This document shows positions 53,512 to 64,000 of a stretch of 64,000 nt of DNA, piece by piece. The first letter of the stretch is position 1; the number at the start of each line of letters is the position of its first letter. The notes below the pieces were generated by a model. That model was given only the letters and a program-made list of their open reading frames with translations, made no database searches and was not told the origin of the DNA. Source of the DNA: Roridomyces roridus. Lineage: Eukaryota > Basidiomycota > Agaricomycetes > Agaricales > Mycenaceae. The stretch is from the NCBI GenBank assembly GCA_029378245.1, contig JARKIF010000010.1, positions 1,984,001-2,048,000 on the forward strand, written 5' to 3'. Made by a program: the position numbers and the translations under genes.

Positions 53512-54191
53512 ATGTCGGCTTCCATCGCTTCGCTGTGCGACATTGGGCGATCGGGAGGCGTGCGTAGGAACGGAGATGGACATAACGACGCTTGGGACAC
53601 CACCCAAAGCGGGAATTTGGACATTAGGAGGAGCAACGGTGGCAATTTCGACACCGGGGTGGATTTCGACGATGCTACCATCCCAAGCTCTCTACCCCCG
53701 ACTCTGTCGTCTGATCAGTCGACATCTTTACCAACCCAGAGGTGCGATGTTGTCCACCAATTCCTTCCTTCCTTCACGCACCAATTTGTCCATTCAGTAG
53801 TGATACTCCTGAAAAAAGCACGATCATAGCCATCGTGCTCGGCACCATTGTTCCTCTGGTTGTCCTGGGGATGCTACTCTGGCTTTGGCTCCGTCGACGC
53901 AGGCGCCGACGCCGAGCCGGCGCGAGAAATCATGCCGATGTAGAAACCAGCATGTCGTCCACCACTGTTTCTCCGTACCGCGTGTCCATGGCCGATGTCG
54001 CGTCGTCCAGCGGCGGATGCAAAACAACGGATACTCACCGTGTATCCCCAACCCCAGAGTCGGCTCAGATGGGATCTTTGAGGCAGGAGAACGCGATACT
54101 TGCGGCGCGGGTCCGCCGACTTGAACTGCAGGCAGAGGTTGGGAGGGACACCAGTGCTTACTCAGAAGGACCGCCCCAATATTTGGACTGA
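53512..54191 (+). CDS. single-pass membrane protein with C-terminal PPQY
   Basis: Exon 1 (53512-53741) and exon 2 (53798-54191) join across a 56-nt intron in phase, giving 207 aa. The outside part is Asp/Asn/Gly/Ser-rich (about residues 15-80). The span is IIAIVLGTIVPLVVLGMLLW, followed by RRRRRRRR. The tail has Ser/Thr-rich sequence, a short coiled coil (LRQENAILAARVRRLELQAE) and the end SEGPPQYLD. It resembles the array proteins in layout (TIVPxxxLxLL span, coil, terminal PPxY) but not closely in sequence. The N-terminus is uncertain: an in-frame stop separates it from a hydrophobic run upstream (53440-53510). Confidence 0.65.
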
Positions 54192-54423
54192 TATGCCGTG
54201 AAAAGAACAGAAAAATGTACAAGCGGACGGAGAGAGGGAAGCAGTTGGAGGAGGAGGCGAGGAATTCGAGTGTGGTGACCAGGTCGTCGTTGGTATATTT
54301 AAATTGGAGGAGTGGGGGCACTACGCCAACGGTCAGCATGACCCCGAACCAAATTTTCCAGTAGGTTGAATGGCCTTTATGTAGGAACAACCCTGAATAA
54401 CAACGAGGGCTCACATATGGCCA

Positions 54424-55649
54424 TCAAGTAGCACACCCCGAAACCAAACTCGCAACAATACCCTCCATCAATCCACCCCTCGTCCTCTCCCCGACCAGGA
54501 AATCCAAAAACATATCCTCATGAAATCCACCCTCCTGCACGACAACCTCCACATTCCCATGATGTTCCCGAAGAATATCCGCCAACGCGAGGATATCGTC
54601 TACCATGAGCTCCTTCTCGCCGGCGGTGATGCGGATTGTGGAGACGAGCGTTGGGAGGCCCGAGAACCACATTCGCGATGCGAGGATGGGGTGTATGAAG
54701 ATGCGGTCGGTTTCAGAGCGTGCACTCGACGCGACGCGCGCACCGACCCAGCCCAACCCCTCCTTCGACACGTAGTCAATGCCGGAATTCGCGCTCCAGG
54801 AGGAGCTGCAGCATCGCAGGTCGACCCAAGGCGAGATGAGGTGCGCCGAGCGGAGGGTTCCGGGGATATTCAGGACAGGGACGGAGGGGTGTGGGTGGAG
54901 CATGTGTGAGAGGAGCTGGACGATAATGTTCCCGCCGGCGGAGTCGCCTACGAGTTGCAGACGTTGAGGATCTACGCCTGCGACGAGCAGAAATTCGACG
55001 GCGAGGCAGAGTTGTGTTAGTGGAGTGGGGAAGGTGGATTCCGGCCAGAGGGCTGGAAAAGTCGTTGGAGTGAATGCAAGGGCGAGGAGCACGACTTACA
55101 GTAGTTGAGCATCGCGATTCCCGGAGTTACTCTCTTCCTCTCCATCTCGGTGCGTACATGGTGCAGAAAGAGCAGGTGCGGTTCGTGTGGTGGCATCGCA
55201 AATCCGCCGCCTACGAGATGAGAACGAATACCCGACAAGAGCAGAAACACGGACCGTGAAGGAAGAGGATGACATCCCCCAGCCGCTTCGGACCAACCCA
55301 AAGCAACCGCGCCCCACCACCAATTTCATCCACGATGGGCGGAATCTTGGCCTTTTTCGCCCATGTCGTATACACTCCAAGCGTCGTCCCCGCATAGGCC
55401 CGAATCTCGGGCACTGTCAGCGCAGATGCGACGTATCTGAACGCGCAGTCACAGATAATCCGTTTGAAGTTCCGATTTTTGTTGTACGGCGCTCGTAGAG
55501 TCGTAAGGAGCTTCCAGAGCACTACGGCCGCTGCCAGCGAGAGAGAAGGACGGGCGACGGGTGAGATTGAGCGGGTAGACGAGCTTAGTGCGAGCCTCAC
55601 GCATTGGGACTAGTTTCACGAGCATCCATAGCAGCTGGAGGACGGACAT
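54424..55649 (-). CDS. alpha/beta hydrolase, HSL-type esterase or lipase
   Basis: Exons 55649-55601, 55530-55255, 55210-55100 and 55052-54424 join in phase and give 354 aa. An N-terminal hydrophobic stretch (LLWMLVKLVPMPAVVLWKLL) may anchor it in a membrane. The oxyanion motif HGGGF is split by an intron near residue 109. The nucleophile elbow is GDSAGG, and the C-terminal GGFHEDMFLDFL supplies the catalytic His. The acid residue is probably in GEKELMVDD. The family hydrolyses short acyl esters. The downstream neighbour on the plus strand (53512) converges with it. Confidence 0.85.
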
Positions 55650-56467
55650 CGGAGAGATGGTGGTGGCAGTCGGGAAGGCGCTGGACGGCGGCCGCGCTTA
55701 TGTCACCCGTGACGACTGATGTCCCTTGCTTCTCACCGTCATCTCTGATCTCTGTGCTGAGCACCCCTCCCGCAAAAACGAAGGCCTCAAGAGTCGAGAA
55801 CGGATACTCTTAATCTCAGCGAAACTTCAAGTATCTATTACTGCAGTCTTAGCATTGACTCTTGGACAATCGGACCGTGGAGTCGTGGACGCTATCCTGG
55901 CCATGACATTGACTGCCAATTGACTGCTCCTCCGCCGGACCTCCAACGTCTCTAGCCAAGCCAAAGAGCCGATGACCATCTGGTCTGAGTCTGATAGAAT
56001 TCATTTATCGCAATCATGTATGCAGTCAAGACTCAGGACATCGACATGACACCGCTACATGAATCGCGGATAGTAAAGACCTCGTGCCCGTGTGTAACAG
56101 TGTACATGAGGGACTCGGACAAAAGAACCCCTTCAACGTGCCCAGCATACGTCCATCTCCTCCTCAAGACCGCTAACCCGGTGTTAATCATCTCATCTCT
56201 CGTCTTCCTTTGGACAGTGTCATCTTCCGAACCCGTGCGATTCCCTGGATGGAGATTTCTTTGCAGACGGCATGTCGTTCTCCCCACCCTGACTCGCTAT
56301 TGAGGCGTTCCTATCATTCTCGTGTGCTTACCCGTCCGACAAGCTGCTTCCGAGGCGTCAAAAACTGTCAAACACCGGGCCTGCCAAGAGCTTCTCCTCA
56401 ACCGCAAGGGGGTTTTCCCCAGCTTCAAAAGCCAACCGTTCACAGTTCCCTCCTCATCACATTCGCG
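55650..56467. other. intergenic between divergent genes; no gene seen
   Basis: It contains the upstream regions of the esterase (minus) and the secreted protein (plus). Short open frames have no recognised content. Confidence 0.5.
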
Positions 56468-57094
56468 ATGCTCTCCAAAGTGAGTCCTCGGTCCAAACTA
56501 TCCAAAAGTGCATGCACATCGCTCATCACAGCGCCCCTAGCTCGACATCCTCCGCCTCTTGGCCCTATCAGCCATGGCCACCACCTGCGCCGCGCAACTC
56601 GTATCGACGTGTTTCGCTGCTCCGTCCAACCCCAACGATGCGTCTGGCTCCGCCAACTGCACGCGCTTCGTCAACGCATTCTGCGATGCCGAGGCTCAGG
56701 CTGTGTTTAACCCGGATGTGCGTATCTTCCCTCCGTGCTTCTCTCTTCTCCAAGTTCATGAAATGCACATGCAGGCCCTCCTCTCGCAAGACATGGCCTC
56801 GCGCTGCTTCAACATGAACGACGGCCTCAACCGCGCCTGCCACTTCAACGTCGTCAACACCAAATCGCCCGATACAGTCGGCACCATCCCGGATAACACC
56901 AACTGCAAAGCGGGGCTCAACAATTTGTTTACGGCGCCTCGGTTTTGTGATTTCGTGCGTCCTAGCGCTAGTGTCGTCCTTCATGATCAGATGGCTGATG
57001 ACTGGATTTATGATAGGGCGGCAAGACTTCGGTCGCGGCGTCCAATATGATCGTCTCGGTGGCTATGGCTCCGGGAGCTTGCTTCACGCTCTAG
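56468..57094 (+). CDS. small secreted cysteine-containing protein, four exons
   Basis: Exons 56468-56479, 56541-56717, 56775-56954 and 57017-57094 join in phase and give 148 aa. The signal peptide is MLSKLDILRLLALSAMATTC or thereabouts, with cleavage after CAA. The mature part has CFAAPSN, NCTRFVNAFCDAEAQ, RCFNMNDGLNRACHFNVVN and CDFGGKTS, with eight or so Cys and probable N-glycosylation at NCT. A weakly hydrophobic C-terminus (SNMIVSVAMAPGACFTL) could be a GPI signal, but it is short. The family is not recognised. Confidence 0.72.
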
Positions 57095-60000
57095 TTGGTT
57101 TTGTGAAAGAAGTCCGTGAATGTACCAAAGGAAGGAAATTTGAAGGTCTTGGTCGTCTTCGAACTGTAGCTGATGTTGTCTGTTTGGCTTGAACGACTCA
57201 ATTTTTGTATGACTCGTGTGAAGCCGCTCGCTTTTAGAAGATCTATAACAAATGAGCCTGTCTCGTGAGTCGTGAGTACGCGTGAGTCGTCGGCCCCTTT
57301 CATTTAGATTTCCAACAGCCGTGATTCCGCCACAGCATCCGTCCGTCATCCCGTGTACATTCCTTGTGCTGCTGTTTGAACAAAGGGTGTTCAACATTGG
57401 ATTTCGGTAAGTAAGTAGGCTCACGAATATTCAACTCAGATGGAACACGACGAATTCGAATGCGCACAGCGGAGACTTTTCCAGGCTACGTCTTCTGGCA
57501 CTTCAGCTTTGGCGTTTGCTGGAACCAAGGAACCAGGGAAAGGCCTGTTCGATTCGGGACTGGGTGATGTGAATACATCGGAGATGTTCGTTTTGTCTAA
57601 TACATTATACAAGTCTCACCGTTAGGCGACTTGTCAAACCTATAACTCACAACCTGCCAACTCGTAATAGTGCAGGTTTATCCGAACATCTTGAAGTCCT
57701 CGTGGTACCTTCCATCAATGTGTAGATTTGAAGGCGTTGGACCACCTCTCTCGCCTTCCTCGGCTTCGCGCTGTCTGTCGTTCATGAACATGTGGTGGCA
57801 TGAGACTCCGAAAGAGAGATGCCATGTTCATTGTTCAACTCTCTCTTTCGGAGTCTTCACGCCTCAAACACCTTGGTTGTTTGCCCGCGCTCAAAGCATT
57901 ACAATATCAGTGGTCCATGGACGCTACGCCGAACTCCTCGAACAAACGGGAAGGTCTTTTGTTTGGAATTATTGCTGAACCTTTAGGTTTGGCTACCCGA
58001 GGCATTGTACTTTTTGTCCATCAGTGGCAGTGTATGTACGTAACATATTGATTGACATTCGCCCGGCACTCAAAACACCTTCCAGCAAACTCCAACCTCG
58101 CATGAGCCTCACCGACAAGTCGGCAGTGATTCTCTATAGCCATGCTATTGCAACGGCTCCTCATATTTCAGAGTTTGCAGATACACTACTTATGGTGGTC
58201 ATTGCGAGTGTTCGGCACGATGTCCGTGACGTGGGAGGAAGGTGACATTGATCTCCGTTTCCGTTTCCCCCGGCCGCCTTCCTCACTGTTGTTACAGCGT
58301 ACTTCCGTGACCCTGGCCTGGCTGCCTTCAGTTCAACTTCAGTTTCATCTTGTTCCTGACTGTTTCCATTCTGCACATGGTGTGGATTCAGGCGAGATCA
58401 AATATTGATCCAACTTCATCGCTCGATCATCGCGTTGATTGATTCCACAGCCACGCCTGTCACACACTAAGTAACAGTCTCACACCACCACGACTTTCTG
58501 TTCTCGTTTGGTTCTCGTTCAGAAAGACCACCCCCTCGGACTTCAAGGTGAACTCGCATGGTCCTCTTTCCGCATCCTTGCTCAGACTTCTCGCTCACCA
58601 AACCCGTGCTTTATCTGCCCTCCGGCCCAAATGGTATGTACCACCGTGTCTCCAATGCCCCTCGATACAGCCCAGCATCTTGATCCCAGAATATAAATGC
58701 TGGGCATGCTGGATTTCTATCCTGACTACCACCTCAGTCGGCCAAGAGCTCAATATCGGCAAGCCTCTCTTGACGCCATGCCGGTCCTGGAGTCCCGCCG
58801 TAGGAGTCACACGGTTTTCATCAGCTCGTGGCTGCAGCCTGATTTGGAGCTGCAACTCGCAGTGCACGATGGAATGATGTCACCCTTGGTGAGTACTCAC
58901 GGTTAAATTGCTTCGCTCAGCGGTTGACATCAGTCTCGCAGTCCTATTCGGTGACCAGCCTCACTGTTTCCCTGATGATTCTCCGTGTATACCCCATCCC
59001 ATCCAATATCGCTGACTTACAGACGCCAAGTATTTGCCCATCGGTTATATGTGTCTACTCCCCGTTTCCTACGCCATCTTCCCCAGCACTTCACTGCCTC
59101 TGATTACTTTTTCGCACAACCTAACCCCACTTTCAATTCAGATTCGTCGCCCGCAACACTCGCTCCTCGTCCACGTTCAGTGGTCCAACGGTAACACATC
59201 TCCCACGCCTCTCAGTCTGACTGTCTGACACAGTAATTTTTTATCCTTCTATATTGCTTCAATACCACGGGAAATGCTGGCTCAGATACGACGCCGGGTT
59301 ACCGTCAATGAAATTCCGTATGCCGGTCAACCGCACGCTGCCCTCACTTCTTACATTTAGAGCGCCGGGAAGTCGCCGAGTGAATCTGGTGCACGGGCGA
59401 TCCCTCTGTGTGAGTTTGGATGCAGATAAACGCCGGCGTGCAGCCGGCATTATTGGGCAATATTACGATCCTGGCAGACGCTCATCGAAAACAATCGGAC
59501 GAATGGTGGCGTGGGTTTCGTTCTTCCGTTTATCTTGCCTTGTACTCACAAGTCACTGGAATCCTCTGCAACGGCAACGACAAGTGCACGTCGTATTTGA
59601 TATCTCCTCTCTGTGAAGACGCGCGTGAGTCAAAGGCAAGAACAAGTTTTTCCATAACCACAGTGGGTGCTGGGATGAAGGCGACTGTTGCATCGTGTTT
59701 AGGTGACGTTGCATGCACCCCATGCAGTGCTCGTTGAGCTGCTAGAGAATGGGCGCGGCGATTTATGACCACCCTTGGACCGACGTTCAGTTTCACCAAG
59801 TTGCTCCTGTGCGTCTCGGATATTCCGTGTCACAGTCGGGTGTGTCCCCAGTGTCTTCAGTGATGATTCCCTTCAGACTGTGACCAGTCAGGACACCAGT
59901 ATCACTACGGGGATCTTGGTATTGTGGATGTCTTGTCTTCCATCTGTGCCAATGCCACGGCTTCCTCATCTTCCCTTCACTCCACCGGCCTTGCTGCTCC

Positions 60001-60900
60001 TCCTGCCGCAGGCCCGCAGCTCTCTGCTGATAGTGATGTAGGCCAAGGACTCTCTGCATCAAACCTTGTCTACTCTGTACTTCACCGACGACGTGGCTTC
60101 AAAATTGTCAAGCTAACCTTGGCTGAGAAGTTGTTCCGGATAACTCAAGCTCCACCGAACCTCGGTGGCGGAGAGGAATCTGAACGCGCTAATACAGTTT
60201 TTACATCGTCTGTTTCAAGAGAGGGTGCGCAGAATCATGGTCAATGGGACCTGCGAGCAGCCGCCGGTACCGTACCTGCAAGATGGAGGCTCTGTCGTGT
60301 CGTGTACATCAATGGCAGCGGCGACTCAGAAGTCAATCGCCCGGTCAAGGCAATTGGCCCACCGCGCCAGTTTTGCCAGGCACACCAGGGTGAAGGTGAA
60401 TTGTTGGCGAAACATGTTTTGGCTCGATCTTCCTATGTACACTTCTGACGCTGAACCGGCCATTCATCTTTCAAGTGCTAGTGTCTTCTCTTTACTCTCA
60501 TTCTCCCCACCGGCCGCCAGATGTGTTCACTTGAATGTATTTGTCTCTGATACAAGCAACAGCTGAAGGGAGGGCAAAAGGTTCAGCACCCGCCTCAAAG
60601 AGGCCCAATCCCAAGTCATTAATATTGTCGAATTGTGTCTCCTTGCGCAGCTGAAATCAGTGACATCAATCAACAAAGAGGGCACGCTGCTTTGTCAGCA
60701 CCTCCTCCTTCCCTTCTGCCATCTTCTCGTCGCTTTCGGCGTCCTGCATCCAGCCATATTCACGCGCCCAGAGCCCGAAGTTAGACCATCTGGTACTCCT
60801 GACTTCTATATCACTTGACACTGCGTAAGCCCATCTACAATCGACGGGCTCCAGTTCCAGTGACGACACCTCTCCGAGTCCTTGTCCTTCCAGCGACCCC
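57095..60900. other. 3.8 kb unresolved; coding-like pieces on the plus strand
   Basis: Plus-strand pieces look translated but do not join into a recognised protein. They are at 59034-59200 (YAIFPSTSLPLITFSHNL, VHVQWSNG), 59254-59616, 59420-59737 (SDEWWRGFRSSVYLALYSQV) and 59924-60130 (DVLSSICANATASSSSLHST). Possible introns are 58891-58940 and 59033-area gt/ag pairs. It may be one degenerate or multi-exon surface protein gene. 57100-58500 shows only short frames and one strong hairpin. Confidence 0.35.
57803..57856. repeat. 16-bp perfect hairpin
   Basis: agactccgaaagagag (57803-57818) and ctctctttcggagtct (57841-57856) are exact reverse complements with a 22-nt loop. No gene is known here. 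It could be an RNA structure or a remnant of a fold-back element. Confidence 0.7.
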
Positions 60901-62567
60901 ATGCACCGCGCACTTCAAATAGACGAGATAGTGGGGATGATATGCGTTCAAATTTCACGGGCTGGCCCCTCCGATTGGTCGGCTGGACTTCCCACCGAGG
61001 AGTATTCGAGTTACTGTGATGATCTGGCTCGGCTCGCCAGAACATGCACGGCTTTCTTGGATCCCGCGTTAGATGCCCTGTGGAGCTTCCAGGGCACCCT
61101 TCTTTATCTCCTTCGCACCATGCCGAGCGATCTCTGGGATATAGAGGTCACTCCGTACGGCGAAGACAGTGACGCGGATTGCGACGACCCAGAGAATGAT
61201 ATATTCCTGGACATTGTGAGTTGACCCCATTCATCACGCGTCCGCATCTGTTGACATCTTTTTAGAGTCTTAAGCGCACCTCAAGGACCTCTGACTGGGA
61301 TCGGTTCTCCTTTTATGCTCGTCGTGTGAGATCCTTCAAGGATGCTCACGCATCCGAGGGGACATCAGTCGTCTATGACACCCTTGCAGCCAATTTTCCA
61401 AGTGGTACCATCTTCCCCAAACTCCAGATCCTGGATTGGTCCCCCTTGGACGGCGAACTTTTTCATCATGTCCACATTTTCTTGTGCACACGAATAACGC
61501 GCCTCGAGTTGAACCTGGACCTCGCAACCGATTTCGCCATCTTCAAAACACTGTTAACCACATTCACCGGTTTGAAAAACCTCAATCTTTGCACCGGCTT
61601 CGACGATGTCAACATCCACAGCGTTACACGCGATCCATTGTTTCGCCGATTCCTCTGCTCCATGCAGGATCTTGAAACCTTCGTTACCCCTAGTTTGGAT
61701 TCCGAGACGCTCGACCACCTATCACGCCTTCCACGGCTTCGGTACCTTGCGCTCATGTCCGATACGCCGCCTCGCCTTCCTCCACGCCCGAATCACCTCC
61801 CTTGCTTTCCTGCGCTTAGCAGCTTTGAATGCGAGTCCTTAGAAGCCGCACCGAATCTTCTCGAGAGAACGGGAAAGTCGTTGATCGAGTTCCGTGTTTC
61901 CTCGAGCATTCGGGCTACCTCTCCGACAAAAAAAATCTACCAACAACTCTGCGACGCCCTCGCATCGAGCTGCACCCACACTCTGCTCGAGGAGATTACC
62001 GTGGACAAGGCGTGTGACGAGCAGCCCATAAATCCAACCCAATTGGATCTCTACGCCGTTTCGGGGGACGACCTCAGGATCCTTTTCTGTTTCAGGAACC
62101 TCCTCTACGTGTCGCTCGCACATTGCATTGCGGTCGACTTGGACGATACGGTAGCTCTGGACATGGCTCGCGCGTGGCCGTGCATCGAGCTGCTAGCGTT
62201 CCCTTGTGACACAACACACCGCATCAAGCCCCGGATGACGCTCGAGGGTGTTTACGCGTTCGCGCAACACTGCCCCTTGCTCGAAGAGCTTTCCATATTA
62301 TTCGATGCCACAACCGTCCCGACATTGAAACTCACGACGGAGGGGAAGAAACAGCGTCGAGTCTCCCAGGAGCAACTCACATTCCTCAACGTGGCGTATT
62401 CGCACATTGGGACGACGGAAAAGGAAGGGTGGCGCGTGGCCGACTTTCTGCTCACCATTTTCCCCGAGTTGGAAACGGTCACGGTCATGGAGCTAAATTC
62501 GTCTGCGGGTGAACAGGCGTTGGCGATGCATGAGGCTTGGATACAACTCTGCGAGGATTTCTTTTGA
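60901..62567 (+). CDS. F-box-like protein with LRR-type C-terminal part
   Basis: Exon 1 (60901-61215) and exon 2 (61266-62567) join in phase and give 538 aa. The N-terminus (MHRALQIDEIVGMICVQI, then LARLARTCTAFLDPALDALW) is the degenerate F-box pattern common in Agaricomycetes. The remainder is leucine-rich without strict repeats (FPKLQILDWSPL, LRYLALMSDTP, CPLLEELSILFD, FPELETVTVMEL). The length and layout are typical. Likely role: substrate adaptor of an SCF ubiquitin ligase; substrate unknown. Confidence 0.82.
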
Positions 62568-63011
62568 TGCATCGAGGCGCATCCGGAGGTCTCCCAGTGC
62601 GTCTAAATTTCGGCTCAGGCTGATGACTTCCACTCAGATCATTCCTGTGTAGCTGAACTCCTGTGCTCAATCTTCCCCGCGTTGTGACAGGTGTCAGCGG
62701 CGTACAAGGTCAGCATGAAAGTGCCTGATAGATTTTCTGGTATCGTAGCAGCAGATTTCAGAGGTCTTCCGGTCCCCGTGTTTGATGTTTGGCTCGAGGC
62801 TGATATTACTTCCCACTTGTTTCGTTCCTGCTGGTAATCTTGTCTTGTAGATTATGAAGATTCTGCAAGATAGGTTGGCTACTCTGCGTCCTCGCCGTCC
62901 ATTATTAAAAAGTTGAACCCTCCGTCCACTCTCTGAAATTTTCATAATAGCTGAACTCCAAGGGCGGAATTGAATTGTCCTTACCCGTAATATCCCGAAT
63001 CGTCCTCTCCT
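62568..63011. other. convergent intergenic region; no gene seen
   Basis: 3' flanks of the F-box-like and Zn2Cys6 genes. Frames at 62694-62945 have no recognised content. Confidence 0.55.
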
Positions 63012-63677
63012 TCAGGCTCGGACACCGTCAACTTCCCGAGGTCCGCTCGCATATGAATGTGGATAGCTACGATGGCCATCGGTTTGCATGCCGTAGCCAA
63101 CCGCCGGAGGATAGCCCGAGGCGTGTACATGTACATGTTCCGCGGGGTCAAATTGCCCAGTACCCACGTTCACTCCAAGGCCGATGAATTGCAGATCGGG
63201 ATGGCCCGCGCCAAACTCCATCGCGCCCAACGGTGGGAGTGACTGCCCGTAATACCGTGGTCGTGCACCGGGGGGCGGGGGAAAGGTGTATGGGAGTCGG
63301 GGCGCGAGGTTGCCACTGTGATGGCTAGCGCTCAAGTCAACAGGGACGGCGATAGCGGACGTGGATTCAAGCGAACTTGCCGGGGGTGCTTGGACGGGGT
63401 CGGACTCTGCCAATGCCTCTGCGATATTCACAGACATGTACTCACAGGCGAGGTTGAGCCGCGCACAGCGTTGACAGGGATTTGTGGGGGGTTGCTCAAA
63501 TGTTATGCACTGCAGAGAGAAAATGACTTGAGTACGAAAAGCGAACAGAAGCTCTGTACTCACCCGTAATTTTCGCTTCCGACATGGTAGGCAAGCGATG
63601 ATCGTCCGGCGCTTCCTCGTAGCATGGGGAGCATTCGAGTGTGGTTTTTGACCGTGGGCAGCGCAATTCTCCGCCAT
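63012..63677 (-). CDS. Zn2Cys6 (binuclear zinc cluster) regulator, short
   Basis: Two exons (63677-63564 and 63509-63012) join in phase zero across an intron that splits the zinc cluster, giving 203 aa. The cluster reads ACLPCRKRKLR | C, then ten residues, CQRC and ARLNLAC: all six Cys at family spacing (residues about 29-63). If the intron is kept, translation continues in frame with 18 extra residues inside the cluster, which would disrupt it. The remainder is Pro/Gly/His-rich without the usual fungal middle homology region, so the protein is much shorter than most of the family. Confidence 0.8.
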   Translation of the reverse strand: MAENCAAHGQKPHSNAPHATRKRRTIIACLPCRKRKLRVSTELLFAFRTQVIFSLQCITFEQPPTNPCQRCARLNLACEYMSVNIAEALAESDPVQAPPASSLESTSAIAVPVDLSASHHSGNLAPRLPYTFPPPPGARPRYYGQSLPPLGAMEFGAGHPDLQFIGLGVNVGTGQFDPAEHVHVHASGYPPAVGYGMQTDGHRSYPHSYASGPREVDGVRA

Positions 63678-63712
63678 GAGTGCTACGTTGTAGCGTTGTA
63701 CTCCGCAGACTG

Positions 63713-63721
63713 GCTCTATTT
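63713..63721 (-). promoter_or_regulatory. TATA-like element of the Zn2Cys6 gene
   Basis: On the minus strand gataaatag lies about 40 bases before the start codon at 63677. Weak but well placed. Confidence 0.35.
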
Positions 63722-64000
63722 ATCGTTTCCGACTCCCTTGTTTTGATACCTCGTTTTAGTATGAATCTAACAGAAAGGGCGTTTTGTGAGTAGAGTTTCT
63801 GTAGGATGACAAGGAAAGTTACTTCGTGCCGTTGATTTTCCGGACGAATAATTGCTGTTGCTTAAGCGATGACGACCGGATATAGCCTTGGAACTTGATA
63901 ATCGACCTCGTCAGTCAGACTCACCGGTTTCATTGGTAGAAAACCGTCTACGGACTAGAGTATCTTGTCCTCGCGGTAGCGTCAGGGTTTATAGGTGGGA
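63722..64000. other. right window edge; no gene seen
   Basis: Upstream region of the Zn2Cys6 gene. No open frame of note reaches the window end. Confidence 0.5.

Noticed and set aside
1..64000. CRISPR arrays, rRNA, bacterial operons
   Set aside because: No regular repeat-spacer array or rRNA-like block was noticed. Gene structure is eukaryotic throughout.

Overview
The window is nuclear DNA of a filamentous basidiomycete, most likely an Agaricomycete. Genes are split by many 45-60 nt GT..AG introns, GC is balanced, and the families are typical: F-box proteins, C2H2, bHLH and Zn2Cys6 regulators, CFEM and cupredoxin-like secreted domains, a PF04185-type acid phosphatase and an HSL-type esterase. 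Nothing bacterial or viral was recognised.

The left 39 kb is dominated by a tandem array of single-pass membrane proteins, read here as two interleaved subfamilies. Subfamily A (1133-2608 +; 8373-9545 -; 11727-12842 -; broken copy 16993-18077 -) has a Pro/Ser/Thr-rich ectodomain, a PIFLLLLL membrane span, and a cytoplasmic tail with SRAPTFRT followed by PPGY or LPEY. Subfamily B (4902-6587 -, 10441, 14148, 15782, 19103, 20849, 25487, 27530, 34065 on +, 37624-38877 -, plus broken copies at 29108, 30362 and 31229) has a GPIVGGxxGG membrane span, a box near LALDRPAPPAVIESQAAMLEK, and an extreme C-terminus xxLPPxY. B ectodomains differ: one is a cupredoxin with intact copper ligands, one is a CFEM domain, several are a CEPFNITWTGG-type beta domain, and others are only Ser/Thr-rich. 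The tail stays constant while the outside changes, which is what a repertoire of surface sensors would look like. The function is not known from sequence.

The array grew by segmental duplication: 2.6-4.8 kb against 6.7-8.5 kb, and 11.5-15.4 kb against 16.8-20.5 kb. It is decaying in places through frameshifts, lost starts, a lost stop and orphan 5-prime modules. Short DNA transposons (MITEs) are inserted in it.

A seven-TM protein gene (3182-4363) lies inside the array. An acid phosphatase gene (35202-36956) sits between the last two B genes.

The right part (39-64 kb) is looser. It carries a C2H2 regulator (43330), an unknown soluble protein (44901-45579 -), an F-box/LRR protein (45937-47549 -), a terpene synthase remnant (48073), a bHLH regulator (49815-51149 -), a third-type membrane protein with C-terminal PPQY (53512), an alpha/beta hydrolase (54424-55649 -), a small secreted protein (56468), an F-box-like protein (60901) and a Zn2Cys6 regulator (63012-63677 -). 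Between them are MITEs and a dispersed short repeat. About 3.8 kb (57.1-60.9 kb) could not be resolved.

All exon models were derived by hand from splice signals and reading-phase agreement. Homology statements rest on recognition, not on a search.
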